Source: an uncultured Marinobacter sp. (GTDB lineage: Bacteria > Pseudomonadota > Gammaproteobacteria > Pseudomonadales > Oleiphilaceae). From it: 64,000 nucleotides of DNA. The notes under the pieces are model-generated. The model saw nothing but the letters and a program-made list of their open reading frames with translations. It was not told the origin of the DNA and did not search any database. Each line of letters opens with the position of its first letter. The first letter of the stretch is position 1. The stretch covers positions 1-64,000 of the forward strand of contig NZ_CANLBK010000004.1 of assembly GCF_947488835.1 (NCBI RefSeq). The letters run 5' to 3'. A program made the position numbers and the translations under genes. Positions 32,901-42,358 of the stretch are shown here, piece after piece.

Positions 32901-33632
32901 TCAGCTTTCTGCAGTAATAACGCCGTATTGCGATCCGCGGGCTTTCAGCCGATAGAATTCTTCAATAACACCCGCCATGGCGTCCGGGCAGTAGGGCCTG
33001 AGCCCGCCCAATAAAAGGCGCTTGGACACTTCACCCACAGGTTTGCCATTGGAGTTCAGCCGGTATTCCAGGGTGACATTCCCGCGCTTGCCATTCGCCA
33101 CCAGGTCGGCATTGTGTAGTTCGAGATCAGGTGATGAAGCGTCGAGGCTTTCCAGGGTCAAGCTCATGCTCTCATACATGACCATGGGGCGATCGGGGTT
33201 GAACATCACACCCTCTGATTCCATCAAAGGTTTCAGCGTATGCGGGAAGTTTTTACCTGAGGCTGACACGTAGCCACGGATGAACTCCTCAACAAATTGT
33301 TCATCATGGGTAATCTCGCCACTGCGAGTTATCTCTATGTACACCTTACCGGCCTGATCGCATACCAGAATGGTTTCATCTCCATCCTCCCGGAACTCCA
33401 GTGGTATACCGTCGCCCAGCAGGGCACGGAAATGGAACGTCATATGCCGGGAAAGGCCGAAGCGTGAAACCACTACGGCAAAAAGCAGATCTCCGGGGAC
33501 ACAGAACCGGCGAGCATCGGGATCATGGATCGGGTTGAAATCTCCGGCTATCTCTTTGGCAAACTGGCTGGCCTGAGATGCGGAGATATGTACACGTCCG
33601 TCCTGAATTGAATGAAAACGGTCTGGAAACAT
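32901..33632 (-). CDS. DUF3581-family protein
   Basis: A 243-residue soluble protein with the pattern of DUF3581 (FPDRFHSIQDGRVHISASQA, DFNPIHDPDARRFCVPGDLLF, SRFGLSRHMTFHF, and EYRLNSNGKPVGEV near the end). The DFNPIHD segment followed by FCVPGDL and the later MTFHFRAL resemble the hot-dog fold of MaoC-like dehydratases, where Asp and His in such a motif bind the thioester substrate; that link is an inference. ATG 33632 has AGGAC ahead; the frame continues upstream but with poor start options. Confidence 0.82.
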   Translation of the reverse strand: MFPDRFHSIQDGRVHISASQASQFAKEIAGDFNPIHDPDARRFCVPGDLLFAVVVSRFGLSRHMTFHFRALLGDGIPLEFREDGDETILVCDQAGKVYIEITRSGEITHDEQFVEEFIRGYVSASGKNFPHTLKPLMESEGVMFNPDRPMVMYESMSLTLESLDASSPDLELHNADLVANGKRGNVTLEYRLNSNGKPVGEVSKRLLLGGLRPYCPDAMAGVIEEFYRLKARGSQYGVITAES

Positions 33633-33928
33633 GTGCTGTTTGTCCTGAGTGCAATGGGTAACGCCACAATCTATCTGGCCATGGTACCGAGGTACGGCGT
33701 TCATGGGTATGCGCTATTTGTCCATTCGCCTTGGCAGAAAGGTTTTCAGGCGCCTTTTATGCCCTGGCAGGTGCCCATTAATAGTATTCGGCTATCAATC
33801 AGTTTGGATCTATTGATTTGAGCATTCGATTGCCAAGCCGTATTGTTTATTCATACCCCAAACAAAGATCACTTTGAATTCGACATTCAAAGGATCAGCT
33901 TAAAGATTTCAAAAGGAGAACTCCTATT

Positions 33929-35494
33929 ATGTTGGATGCAAATATCAAGCAGCAACTGAATGCTTACCTGGAAAAACTGCAGCAGCCGATTGAGCTGGTG
34001 GCCGCTTACGATGATGGCCCCAAATCCCAGGAATTGCGGGAACTTCTGGAAGAAATCACGTCCATGTCTGAGAAAATCAGCCTGCGCACAGAAGAGTCAA
34101 ACGACGTTCGACGTCCGTCTTTTGCCATCAACCGGGTGGGTACCGACGTGGGAGTTCGCTTTGCGGGCATTCCCATGGGCCATGAGTTTACCTCGCTGGT
34201 TCTGGCTTTGTTGCAAGTAGGTGGTCACCCATCCAAAGCGTCTCAGGAAGCGATCGAGCAGGTTCAGCAGCTGGATGGCGAGTTTGAGTTTGAAACCTAC
34301 TTCTCGCTGTCGTGTCAGAACTGTCCTGATGTGGTCCAGGCGCTGAACCTGATGAGCGTTCTCAACCCGAACATTCGCCACACGTCTATTGACGGTGCCT
34401 TGTTTCAGGACGAAGTAGAGAAGCGCGAAGTTATGTCGGTGCCCAGTGTTTACCTGAATGGTGAGCCCTGGGGTCAGGGACGTATGACTCTGGAAGAGAT
34501 TGCCGCGAAACTGGATACCAAGTCCGATGAAAAAGAGGCCGAGAAGATCAGCCAGAAAGACACCTTTGAAGTGTTGGTGATCGGTGGTGGCCCAGCGGGT
34601 TCAGCGGCAGCCATTTACGCGGCTCGTAAAGGTATTGCGACTGGCATCGCGGCGGAGCGCTTTGGTGGTCAGGTTGCAGACACCATGAGTATCGAAAACC
34701 TGATTTCTGTGCCTTACACCGAAGGCCCGAAGCTGGTTGCAGCGATGGAGCAGCACGTTAAAGACTACGACGTGGATATCATGAACATGCAGGTGGCAGA
34801 GAAGCTGATCCCTGCGGCCAAGCGTGGCGAGCCCCATGAGGTTCGGCTGGCCAATGGTGCCTCACTCAAGGCCCGCACAGTGGTGCTGTCTACCGGCGCT
34901 CGCTGGCGCCAGCTGGGTGTTCCCGGCGAGGACGAATACCGCAACAAGGGTGTGGCCTACTGCCCGCACTGTGATGGCCCGCTGTTTAAGGGCAAGCATG
35001 TTGCAGTGATTGGCGGCGGTAACTCCGGCGTGGAAGCCGCTATCGACCTGGCTGGCCTGGTTGGCCATGTAACACTAATCGAGTTTGGCGATGAAATGCG
35101 TGCAGACGAAGTGTTGCAGAAGAAGCTGCGCAGCCTGAAGAACGTGGACATCATTACCTCTGGCCAGACTACGGAAGTGGTGGGTGAGAATGGCAGGGTT
35201 AGTGGTCTGAACTACACAGACCGCAAGACAGGTGAAAATCACCATGTAGTACTTGAAGGTGTGTTCGTTCAGATTGGCTTGGTGCCCAACACCGAATGGT
35301 TGAAGGGCGACATTGAGCTGAGCCAGCATGGTGAGATCATCATTAACGACCGCAACGAAACCTCAATTCCAGGTGTGTTTGCGGCAGGCGATGCCACCAC
35401 GGTGCCTTACAAGCAGATTGTGATCTCCATGGGTGAAGGGTCAAAAGCGTCACTGAGTGCCTTTGACTTCCTGATCCGCAACTCTGTGGAATAA
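33929..35494 (+). CDS. ahpF: Alkyl hydroperoxide reductase subunit AhpF
   Basis: A 521-residue flavoprotein that passes electrons from NADH to AhpC. The N-terminal part has two thioredoxin-like folds with CQNC (Cys129, Cys132); the C-terminal thioredoxin-reductase-like part has [10 protein letters not shown] (FAD), CPHC (Cys345, Cys348), [10 protein letters not shown] (NADH) and [20 protein letters not shown] precedes the ATG by about 9 bases. It has its own upstream region with a 100-base spacer after the divergently placed DUF3581 gene. Confidence 0.97.
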   Translation: MLDANIKQQLNAYLEKLQQPIELVAAYDDGPKSQELRELLEEITSMSEKISLRTEESNDVRRPSFAINRVGTDVGVRFAGIPMGHEFTSLVLALLQVGGHPSKASQEAIEQVQQLDGEFEFETYFSLSCQNCPDVVQALNLMSVLNPNIRHTSIDGALFQDEVEKREVMSVPSVYLNGEPWGQGRMTLEEIAAKLDTKSDEKEAEKISQKDTFEVLVIGGGPAGSAAAIYAARKGIATGIAAERFGGQVADTMSIENLISVPYTEGPKLVAAMEQHVKDYDVDIMNMQVAEKLIPAAKRGEPHEVRLANGASLKARTVVLSTGARWRQLGVPGEDEYRNKGVAYCPHCDGPLFKGKHVAVIGGGNSGVEAAIDLAGLVGHVTLIEFGDEMRADEVLQKKLRSLKNVDIITSGQTTEVVGENGRVSGLNYTDRKTGENHHVVLEGVFVQIGLVPNTEWLKGDIELSQHGEIIINDRNETSIPGVFAAGDATTVPYKQIVISMGEGSKASLSAFDFLIRNSVE

Positions 35495-35546
35495 GGGAGA
35501 GGCAATAGCCGGGGCCGAAGCCTCTGCTAGACGCTGAACAGCTTTG

Positions 35547-35582
35547 AAAACGGCATTCGCCTTGGTAGGCGCGTGCCGTTTT
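35547..35582. terminator. Bidirectional terminator between ahpF and the transglutaminase-like gene
   Basis: Arms aaaacggca (35547-35555) and tgccgtttt (35574-35582) with an inner gcc/ggc pairing; T-runs are available on both strands, fitting the convergent gene arrangement. Confidence 0.78.
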
Positions 35583-35587
35583 GCATT

Positions 35588-36256
35588 TCAGTTCCCGGAA
35601 ATATCCTGAGCCAGGCTGCCTTCGATGGCCTCTGGCGCGTTTCCATCTGGAAACAGGTGCCCGTAGGCGGCCTTTATTCCAGACAGAATGAATTCGTGGG
35701 GAACATCGTCGAAAACGCCGTGATCGTTCACGTATTCCATGTGAGCTTCACCGGCTTCGGTGTATTCCTGGAAGATGGAGTCGTTAACGCCATCAAATTC
35801 CAGAGGCTCAACCTTCATCAGCTCGCACAGGCGTTTATCGAAAGCCGGGGTGGCCTTTACCCATTTGCCGTTGAGGAACAGCTCGATAAATCCGTGCATG
35901 CGGAAAATATCCGAGCGCAGCCATTCGATCAGCTTGGGGCTTGAGAGGTGATTACGCACATCGGCAAGGCCCAGGCGGCTGGGGATGCCAACGGATCGCG
36001 TTGCGGCGCCGAGCAATACCGCTTTGGGTATGCAGTAGCTTTCACCTGCTGTTAACGCATAGCTGGCACTGAAGGTCTCTGGCTCCGGGCGGAAAACGTA
36101 AGGGTTGTAGCTCACGCTGTCCCGAACGGCCAGATACAGGGCTTTGGCCTGCTCTACCTTATCATCGGGCACGCCTTCCAATTGGGTGGCAATCCAGGCC
36201 TTCAGTTCGGGCTGGTTGTAGTCGAAATACTCTGTGGGCTGGAGGTAGCGTTCCAT
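35588..36256 (-). CDS. Transglutaminase-like cysteine protease fold protein
   Basis: A 222-residue soluble protein. The triad of the transglutaminase core is visible: Cys in ESYCIPKAVLLGAATRSVG, His in FRMHGFIELFLNGKW and Asp in TPAFDKRLCE. Proteins of this set are widespread in proteobacteria as small single-domain enzymes with unknown substrate. The C-terminal stretch (YVNDHGVFDDVPHEFILSGI) is also typical. No operon partner is evident. Confidence 0.9.
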   Translation of the reverse strand: MERYLQPTEYFDYNQPELKAWIATQLEGVPDDKVEQAKALYLAVRDSVSYNPYVFRPEPETFSASYALTAGESYCIPKAVLLGAATRSVGIPSRLGLADVRNHLSSPKLIEWLRSDIFRMHGFIELFLNGKWVKATPAFDKRLCELMKVEPLEFDGVNDSIFQEYTEAGEAHMEYVNDHGVFDDVPHEFILSGIKAAYGHLFPDGNAPEAIEGSLAQDISGN

Positions 36257-36384
36257 TGTTGTTGTCTATCCAGTTAGGGGAACAGGCCTCCGATCATCTC
36301 TGATTAGCTTGCTACACGCAATAACGATAACCATCACCTTGAGTGCCCAAATGGATCATTCGTGAGCCTTCCATAATCTACGCG

Positions 36385-37128
36385 TTACTTCCCTTGCCGG
36401 CCTCGACTGAGCTCATAGGCACACATGTTGACCGCAGAGGCCAGATTGAGGGATTCGATCTCACCATTGCCCCGAATGGTGTAAGGTTTTGCGGCCATCT
36501 GGACCAGGGCTTCTTGCGGTACCCCTCGGGCTTCGTTGCCGAACAGATAGCAGTCGTGCTGGCGGAATGACTCTGCGGTGAGCCCGTCACCGTTCAGGTC
36601 GAGGCAAGCGATAGAGCTATAGCGGCTGGACAGGCTTGCCAGCGGCACCTCGGTTTCCAGAGCTGTGTGGAAGATAGCGCCCATGCTGGCGCGGACCACT
36701 TTCGGGTTGTAGGGGTCAACACTGCCGGGGCTCAGCAGGCATCGAAACCCGCCAAACCAGGCCAAGGTGCGCAAGATTGTGCCCAGATTGCCGGGATCCT
36801 GAACTTCATGCAGGTAAATGGCTTGTTCGTCGGGCTCCGAAATGGGCTCAGCTGCGTTAGTCGGCATGGGCACGACTGCCAAAATCCCTTGAGGCGTGCG
36901 GGTATCGGCAAGCTGGGCCATCTGACGGTCATTTATGACATGGGTTTTGAACGGGCCAGACCAATGCTCATACGCGCTGGTCACATAGAGCTCAGATGCC
37001 CTCAGAGCGGGCTGGCTGGCGGCAGCCTTTTGCAGTTCCAGCACCGGATGTTCGCCTTCGACCAGATAGTGACCCAGCGCCTGACGGTACTTTTTCTGGT
37101 GCAGTTTTTTGATGTCGTCCAGCTTCAC
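36385..37128 (-). CDS. TrmH/SpoU-family RNA methyltransferase
   Basis: A 247-residue SPOUT methyltransferase acting on rRNA or tRNA ribose. The N-terminal substrate domain has FxLEGExxVxEL-like sequence (HYLVEGEHPVLEL); the three SpoU motifs follow: DPGNLGTILRTLAWFG, LFGNEARGVPQ and IESLNLASAVNMCAYE, which form the trefoil knot that binds S-adenosylmethionine. The gene overlaps the upstream dehydrogenase gene by 4 bases, so both come from one message. The target nucleotide cannot be told from sequence alone. Confidence 0.93.
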   Translation of the reverse strand: MKLDDIKKLHQKKYRQALGHYLVEGEHPVLELQKAAASQPALRASELYVTSAYEHWSGPFKTHVINDRQMAQLADTRTPQGILAVVPMPTNAAEPISEPDEQAIYLHEVQDPGNLGTILRTLAWFGGFRCLLSPGSVDPYNPKVVRASMGAIFHTALETEVPLASLSSRYSSIACLDLNGDGLTAESFRQHDCYLFGNEARGVPQEALVQMAAKPYTIRGNGEIESLNLASAVNMCAYELSRGRQGK

Positions 37129-38774
37129 GATGGGGTTCCCGAGGTGGCTCCGCTATTGGATTCCAAGTCTTCCAGCATGGCCAGTGCCAATGCTTCGGCA
37201 ACCTTGATGCCATCCACACCGGCTGAAAGAATGCCACCGGCATAGCCTGCTCCTTCGCCAGCAGGGTATAGGCCGCGGGTATTCAGGCTCTGCAGGCTGG
37301 TGCGATCCCGGGTGATGCGCACCGGTGAGGAGGTGCGGGTTTCTATGCCCGTCAGAACGGCATCTTTGCGGTCAAAGCCCCGGATCTGCCTGCCAAAATT
37401 CGGCAGGGCCTCGCGGATGGCGTCGATCGCGTAAGCGGGTAGCGCGGGAGCCAGGTCGCCCAGTTTGATGCCAGGTTTGTAGGAGGGCTCAACCTCGCCC
37501 AGCTCGGTAGAGGGTGTTCGTTTAATGAAGTCTCCCACCAGCTGAGCAGGCGCGCAGTAATCGCTGCCGCCGAGCGTATAGGCCTGGGATTCAAGGTTCT
37601 CCTGAAACTCCACACCGGCCAGCGGTCCGCCGGGGAAGTCTTCTTCAGGGTGCACGGCCACCACTATGCCGGCATTGGCGTTACGCTCGTTTCGGGAGTA
37701 CTGGCTCATGCCATTGGTGACGACCCGCCCGGGTTCCGAGGTTGCCGCGACCACCGTGCCGCCCGGGCACATGCAGAAGCTGTAGACCGCGCGGCCGTTG
37801 CTGGCGTGGTACACCAGTTTGTAGTCTGCCGCCCCCAGGGCGGGGTGGCCGGCGTATTTGCCCAGGCGGGCATTATCAATAAGCGATTGCGGATGCTCGA
37901 TGCGAAAGCCAATGGCAAAGGGTTTGGCTTCAAGAAACACATCGTTTTGCTGGAGCATGCGGAAGGTGTCCCGCGCGCTGTGTCCAAGGGCCAGAATCAC
38001 GTATCGGCTGTCCAGCCGCTCGCCGTTGGCCAGTTCCACACCTTCAACGCGGCCATTCTGAATGAGCAGGTCGGTGACTTTGCTTTCAAAGCGTATTTCA
38101 CCGCCAAGGCGGATGATTTCCTCACGCATTTTAGCCACTACGCCGGTCAGCCGGAAGGTGCCGATATGGGGCTTGCTCACATACAGTATTTCTTCCGGTG
38201 CACCGGCCCGGATAAATTCATGCATTACCTTGCGGCCGTAGAATTTCGGGTCCTTAATCTGGCTGTAGAGTTTGCCATCCGAGAATAACCCAGCCCCACC
38301 CTCGCCAAACTGCACGTTGGATTCCGGCGACAAGGTTTTATTCCGCCAAAGGGCCCAGGTGTCCTTGGTGCGGCGGCGAACGTCGGGTCCGCGCTCTAAC
38401 ACAATGGGTCGAAAGCCCATCTGCGCCAGAATCAGGGCGGCAAACAGACCGCATGGGCCCAAGCCAATCACAATTGGGCGCTCGGTCAGGTTAGAGGGCG
38501 CGTGAGCGACCGGGTAATAGGCGGTGTCTGGTGCTTGCCGAACGTGCTGGTCTTTTTCGAAGCGAGCCAGAATGGCGTCTTCGTTGTGCGCGCTCAGATC
38601 AATAATGTAAACGAATTTGATCTCGGTATTCTTCTTGCGGGCGTCGTAGCTGCGCTTGAATACGGTGAAGTCGACCAAATCGGCGTCGCCGATGCCCAGC
38701 CGCTCAAGGATAGCGGCCCGCAAGGCACTTTCGGGATGGTCCAGTGGCAATGCCAATTCGGTAAGGCGGATCAT
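37125..38774 (-). CDS. FAD-dependent dehydrogenase (NAD(P)/FAD oxidoreductase family)
   Basis: A 549-residue protein. The N-terminal ~90 residues form a small alpha/beta domain (LTELALPLDHPE ... DFTVFKRSYDARKK). The Rossmann FAD motif is GLGPCGLFAALILAQMG, then a glutamate strand (PIVLERG). FGEGGAGLFSDGKLY and the end YPAGEGAGYAGGILSAGVDG are typical for this group, often labelled 'FAD-dependent protein' with unknown substrate. ATG 38774 is chosen since homologues start at MIRLTEL; the frame is open upstream to 38918. Confidence 0.9.
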   Translation of the reverse strand: MIRLTELALPLDHPESALRAAILERLGIGDADLVDFTVFKRSYDARKKNTEIKFVYIIDLSAHNEDAILARFEKDQHVRQAPDTAYYPVAHAPSNLTERPIVIGLGPCGLFAALILAQMGFRPIVLERGPDVRRRTKDTWALWRNKTLSPESNVQFGEGGAGLFSDGKLYSQIKDPKFYGRKVMHEFIRAGAPEEILYVSKPHIGTFRLTGVVAKMREEIIRLGGEIRFESKVTDLLIQNGRVEGVELANGERLDSRYVILALGHSARDTFRMLQQNDVFLEAKPFAIGFRIEHPQSLIDNARLGKYAGHPALGAADYKLVYHASNGRAVYSFCMCPGGTVVAATSEPGRVVTNGMSQYSRNERNANAGIVVAVHPEEDFPGGPLAGVEFQENLESQAYTLGGSDYCAPAQLVGDFIKRTPSTELGEVEPSYKPGIKLGDLAPALPAYAIDAIREALPNFGRQIRGFDRKDAVLTGIETRTSSPVRITRDRTSLQSLNTRGLYPAGEGAGYAGGILSAGVDGIKVAEALALAMLEDLESNSGATSGTPS

Positions 38775-38956
38775 AGTCTGTCCTGCCCGGGTAGGCCGCC
38801 GTTGGCGGGTCATTTGCCGGGTATAAAGGGATCGGAACGTGTGGCGGTAATTGTACGTGCGCCGGGCCTGTATGTCAGGGTTTTGCCGGGAGGGCGGGCG
38901 ACACGTACAATGGGGCATTGAATAACCCCTTTTGACTTCTCTTTTAAAGAGCTCCT

Positions 38957-39577
38957 ATGGCACGTTCCAAAAGCAGTGGCCGCTGGCTTGATGAGCACGT
39001 AAACGATCCCTTCGTGAAGCAGGCGCAGGTAGACGGCTACCGCTCACGGGCCAGCTACAAGCTTCTTGAAATCAACAAGAAGGACAGGCTGATTCACCCC
39101 AACATGGTGGTGATGGACTTGGGTTCCGCGCCGGGCGGCTGGTCACAGGTGGCGGCCAATCTGGTGGGCCACAAGGGCAGACTGTTGGCCTCGGATATTC
39201 TGCCTATGGATAACATTGCCGGTGTGGAGTTTGTGCAGGGAGATTTCACCGAAGATTCGGTCTTTGAGGCCATTATGGAAGCGCTCGGCGACAGCCGGGT
39301 CGATGTGTTGATTTCCGATATGGCTCCGAACATCAGCGGCGTTACTGTGTCTGATCAGGCCTCTTCCATGTACCTGGTGGAGCTGGCACTGGATATGGCC
39401 AGTCAGGTGTTGAAACCCAAAGGCAGCTTTGTGGCCAAGGTGTTTCAGGGCGAAGGCTACGATGAGTACCTGAAAGCCACCAGAGAAGTTTTTGATAAAG
39501 TGGTGATACGTAAGCCGGACTCTTCTCGCGCCCGTTCCCGGGAAGTGTACGTGGTGGGCAAGGGCTTCAAGGGCTGA
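38957..39577 (+). CDS. rlmE: 23S rRNA (uridine-2552) 2'-O-methyltransferase RlmE
   Basis: A 206-residue enzyme methylating U2552 of 23S rRNA during late 50S assembly. Motifs: [16 protein letters not shown] (with catalytic Lys), [15 protein letters not shown] (S-adenosylmethionine site), [14 protein letters not shown] (catalytic Asp), [12 protein letters not shown] (catalytic Lys) and [15 protein letters not shown] (Glu). In many gammaproteobacteria ftsH follows; here it does not. Confidence 0.96.
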   Translation: MARSKSSGRWLDEHVNDPFVKQAQVDGYRSRASYKLLEINKKDRLIHPNMVVMDLGSAPGGWSQVAANLVGHKGRLLASDILPMDNIAGVEFVQGDFTEDSVFEAIMEALGDSRVDVLISDMAPNISGVTVSDQASSMYLVELALDMASQVLKPKGSFVAKVFQGEGYDEYLKATREVFDKVVIRKPDSSRARSREVYVVGKGFKG

Positions 39578-39648
39578 GCCTGCCGGTCTAGTGGGCAAAA
39601 AAGGGGCACCTGATGTTTCAGGGCCCCGCAAAAGGAAACGGTTTTAGC

Positions 39649-40806
39649 TTACAGGCTTGCGTGAAGTACCCGGCGGCATACCTCGGGGGTGACATCACCG
39701 TGCTCACCAAGCGCTGTCATGCCGTGGCTTTCCAGGCTCTTGATCAATGGCTCAATGTGCTCTTCGCCGAGGTCGTAGTCGCCAAGGCGGGTTTTAACGC
39801 CGAGTGACTCAAAGAAATCCTGGGTTTTGGCAATCGCGGCTTCTGCTTTCTCTTCAGCACTTCCCTCACGAATACCCCAAACCCGTTCGCCGTACTGAAC
39901 CAACTTGTCGAGTTTGGATGCTTTGCGCTCACGCAGCATCGACGGCAATACAATGGCCAGAGTCTGGGCGTGATCAAGATTGTGCAACGCTGTCAGTTCA
40001 TGGCCCAGCATGTGTGTGGCCCAATCCTGGGGTACGCCACTGCCAATCAGACCATTCAGGGCCAATGTGGCAGTCCACATCAGGCTGGCTCTGACCTGAT
40101 AGTTATCTGGCTCCGCCAAAGCTTGCTCGCCGATTTCAGTCAATGTCAGTAACAAACCTTCTGCAAAACGATCCTGTACCGGTGCCTGGGCCGGGTAGGT
40201 CAGGTATTGCTCGATCACATGAACGAAGGCATCCACCACGCCATTGCCCACCTGACGCAGGGGCAGGGTGTAGGTTTTCGTGGGATCAAGGACTGAGAAC
40301 TGCGGGAACACAAGGTCGCTTTGGAACGGTAGCTTTGCTTTCAGCGACCGGCGGGTGACAACGCCGCCCTTGTTCATCTCAGAGCCTGTGGCAGGAAGCG
40401 TCAGTACTGAGCCAAAGGGCAGGGCGCGCTTAATATTGCGGCCACCTTTGAGCAGGATATCCCACTCGTCACCTTCGAAAACAGCGGCTGCCGCAACGAA
40501 TTTGGTGCCGTCGATGACCGACCCACCACCTACGGCGAGCAGGAAATCTATGTTTTGTTCGCGCACTTGGCTGACCGCATTCATCAAGGTTTCGAAGCTG
40601 GGATTTGGCTCAATGCCGCCAAATTCAGTCACCTGACGGTCGCCCAGGGCGTTGGTAACTTCGTCCAACGTGCCGGTGCGGCGTGCGCTTTCGCCACCAA
40701 ACAGAACAAGTACTTTGGCATCTTTGGGGACTAGCCGGTCAAGCTCGGCAATTTTTCCTTCGCCAAAGGCGATGCGGGTGGGGTTGTAGAAATTGAAGTT
40801 ATTCAC
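39649..40806 (-). CDS. NADPH-dependent iron-containing alcohol dehydrogenase, YqhD-like
   Basis: A 385-residue enzyme of the group III alcohol dehydrogenase family. It has the N-terminal NFNFYNPTRIAFGEGKI, the cofactor loop LFGGESARRTG (similar to the NADPH-binding GGGS of YqhD) and AVGGGSVIDGTKF. The metal site residues come in VDAFVHVIEQYLTY and WATHMLGHELTALHNLDHAQTL. YqhD reduces toxic aldehydes; the same is inferred here. A possible ribosome site is weak. Confidence 0.9.
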   Translation of the reverse strand: MNNFNFYNPTRIAFGEGKIAELDRLVPKDAKVLVLFGGESARRTGTLDEVTNALGDRQVTEFGGIEPNPSFETLMNAVSQVREQNIDFLLAVGGGSVIDGTKFVAAAAVFEGDEWDILLKGGRNIKRALPFGSVLTLPATGSEMNKGGVVTRRSLKAKLPFQSDLVFPQFSVLDPTKTYTLPLRQVGNGVVDAFVHVIEQYLTYPAQAPVQDRFAEGLLLTLTEIGEQALAEPDNYQVRASLMWTATLALNGLIGSGVPQDWATHMLGHELTALHNLDHAQTLAIVLPSMLRERKASKLDKLVQYGERVWGIREGSAEEKAEAAIAKTQDFFESLGVKTRLGDYDLGEEHIEPLIKSLESHGMTALGEHGDVTPEVCRRVLHASL

Positions 40807-40861
40807 ATGGAATCCTTAATGTTGTATCTGTAAATTTTAAAAAAAGCTCGGTGGCCTTGTG

Positions 40862-41896
40862 TTAAATGGCCCGCCCTTCGAAGCCCTGCATCACGTTCAC
40901 CACGTTCACGCCAATGGCATCCACATCGTAACCACCCTCCATAGTGAACACGGTGGGCAGTTTGAGTTGTTCTATACGTTGGCCAAGAGAAAAGTAGTCA
41001 TTTGATTTCAATTTAAAGAACGAAATCGGATCTTCCTCGAAGGTATCCACACCCAAAGCAATGATCAGAGCGCTAGGTTGGAAGTCCGCAATGCGCTTGC
41101 AGGCGGTTTCCAGGCCCTTGCTCCACTTGCTGTAGGGCGTTCCGGGAGGGTAAATAATGTTGAGGTTATAACCTTCCCCATCACCCTCTCCGGTTTCATC
41201 CTCAAAGCCCAGAAAGTGCGGGAATACCAAGTCTGGATCGCCATGCAGGCTAATGGTCAGTACGTCGCTGCGGTCATAGAAAATGGCTTGGGTGCCGTTG
41301 CCGTGATGAAAGTCCACATCGAGAATGGCAACACGCTCGTAGCCCTGATCGCGAAATGCCTGTGCTGCAATGGCGGCGTTGTTGAAAAAACAGTAGCCAC
41401 CGAATAGATCTGCGTGGGCATGGTGGCCAGGAGGGCGACACAGGGCAAAGGCGGCCCGTTCGCCGTCGGCTACCAGCTTCTGCGCTGTTAATGCGACATC
41501 GGCAGAGGCACAGGCCGCTTCCCAGGTGCCTTCAGAAATGGACGTTTCGGCTGCAAAGCTAAAGTAACCAAGGCGACCGTCTATGTCTTTGGGCATGCGG
41601 GGGCGCATACCACGGCCACACCACACAGCAGGAATGGCTTCCCCCGGTTTGCCCTCAGCCACCCAGTCGGCCCAGCAGTGCTCAAGAAAAGCCACGTAAT
41701 CTGCTGTGTGCACGCGCTTGGTGGGTTCAAGGCCAAATTCTTCAGGCTCTATCACGTCGCCCAGGGTTTGTGATTTTACTCTGGCCAGAATAGTTTCTGC
41801 CCGTGATGGCTTTTCGTGGGGCGAAATCAAAATGCCACCGTCCAGTTCGGTTTTAACGGAGCGGAGGCTGTGCAGGGGTGAGAAAACAGTTTTCAT
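40862..41896 (-). CDS. Acetylpolyamine amidohydrolase / histone-deacetylase-family protein
   Basis: A 344-residue zinc amidohydrolase. Family blocks are CRPPGHHA (His pair), FNNAAIAAQAF, LDVDFHHGNGTQAIFYDR (zinc Asp and His), SLHGDPD and the terminal VFTMEGGYDVDAIG with catalytic region Gly-Gly-Tyr. The N-terminal LRSVKTELDGG and SPHEKPSRAETIL match the polyamine-active branch, in which an insert loop narrows the pocket. It would deacetylate acetylated putrescine or cadaverine (inference). It follows the alcohol dehydrogenase divergence region in the same direction, but with a 55-base gap. Confidence 0.92.
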   Translation of the reverse strand: MKTVFSPLHSLRSVKTELDGGILISPHEKPSRAETILARVKSQTLGDVIEPEEFGLEPTKRVHTADYVAFLEHCWADWVAEGKPGEAIPAVWCGRGMRPRMPKDIDGRLGYFSFAAETSISEGTWEAACASADVALTAQKLVADGERAAFALCRPPGHHAHADLFGGYCFFNNAAIAAQAFRDQGYERVAILDVDFHHGNGTQAIFYDRSDVLTISLHGDPDLVFPHFLGFEDETGEGDGEGYNLNIIYPPGTPYSKWSKGLETACKRIADFQPSALIIALGVDTFEEDPISFFKLKSNDYFSLGQRIEQLKLPTVFTMEGGYDVDAIGVNVVNVMQGFEGRAI

Positions 41897-42052
41897 GGTT
41901 AGCTACCGGGGTTGATTTGCTACTCGACTGTGCCACAGCCTTTGCGGTGGCTCAAACAAACCCGGTGTGTTTGGATTGCGTATTTTGGTCTATTGTCAAA
42001 GCGTGGCAACATGAAAAATACCTCATTGACGATCAAATAAAGGACTTTCTAT

Positions 42053-42343
42053 ATGGCGAACGACAGTTATCACGAACCGGTCGGCGAACTGAGCGATGAA
42101 ACCCGCGATATGCACCGGGCAGTCAGCTCCCTGATGGAGGAATTTGAAGCGGTAGACTGGTATAACCAGCGCGTGGATGCCTGCAAGGACCCTGAGCTGA
42201 AAGCGATTCTTGAACACAATCGCGATGAAGAAAAGGAACACGCGGCCATGGTACTTGAATGGATTCGCAGAAAAGATCCCGTGATGGACAAACACTTGCG
42301 GGAGTTCCTGTTTACCGAAGGCCCGATTGGCCACCATGACTGA
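42053..42343 (+). CDS. Encapsulated-ferritin-like (EncFtn) protein without encapsulin
   Basis: A 96-residue helical protein closely resembling the ferritin-like cargo of encapsulin nanocompartments: DMHRAVSSLMEEFEAVDWYN, QRVDACKDPELKAIL and HNRDEEKEHAAMVLEWIRR. The metal-binding Glu32, Glu in DEEKEH and His63 of the ferroxidase center are in place. Cargo proteins of this kind form annular decamers and oxidise iron. Here the C-terminal targeting tail that docks cargo in the shell is missing (protein ends FTEGPIGHHD), and no encapsulin gene is near. The gene is followed after 15 bases by a GDSL esterase gene. Confidence 0.87.
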   Translation: MANDSYHEPVGELSDETRDMHRAVSSLMEEFEAVDWYNQRVDACKDPELKAILEHNRDEEKEHAAMVLEWIRRKDPVMDKHLREFLFTEGPIGHHD

Positions 42344-42358
42344 CCGGAACTGAGCATT

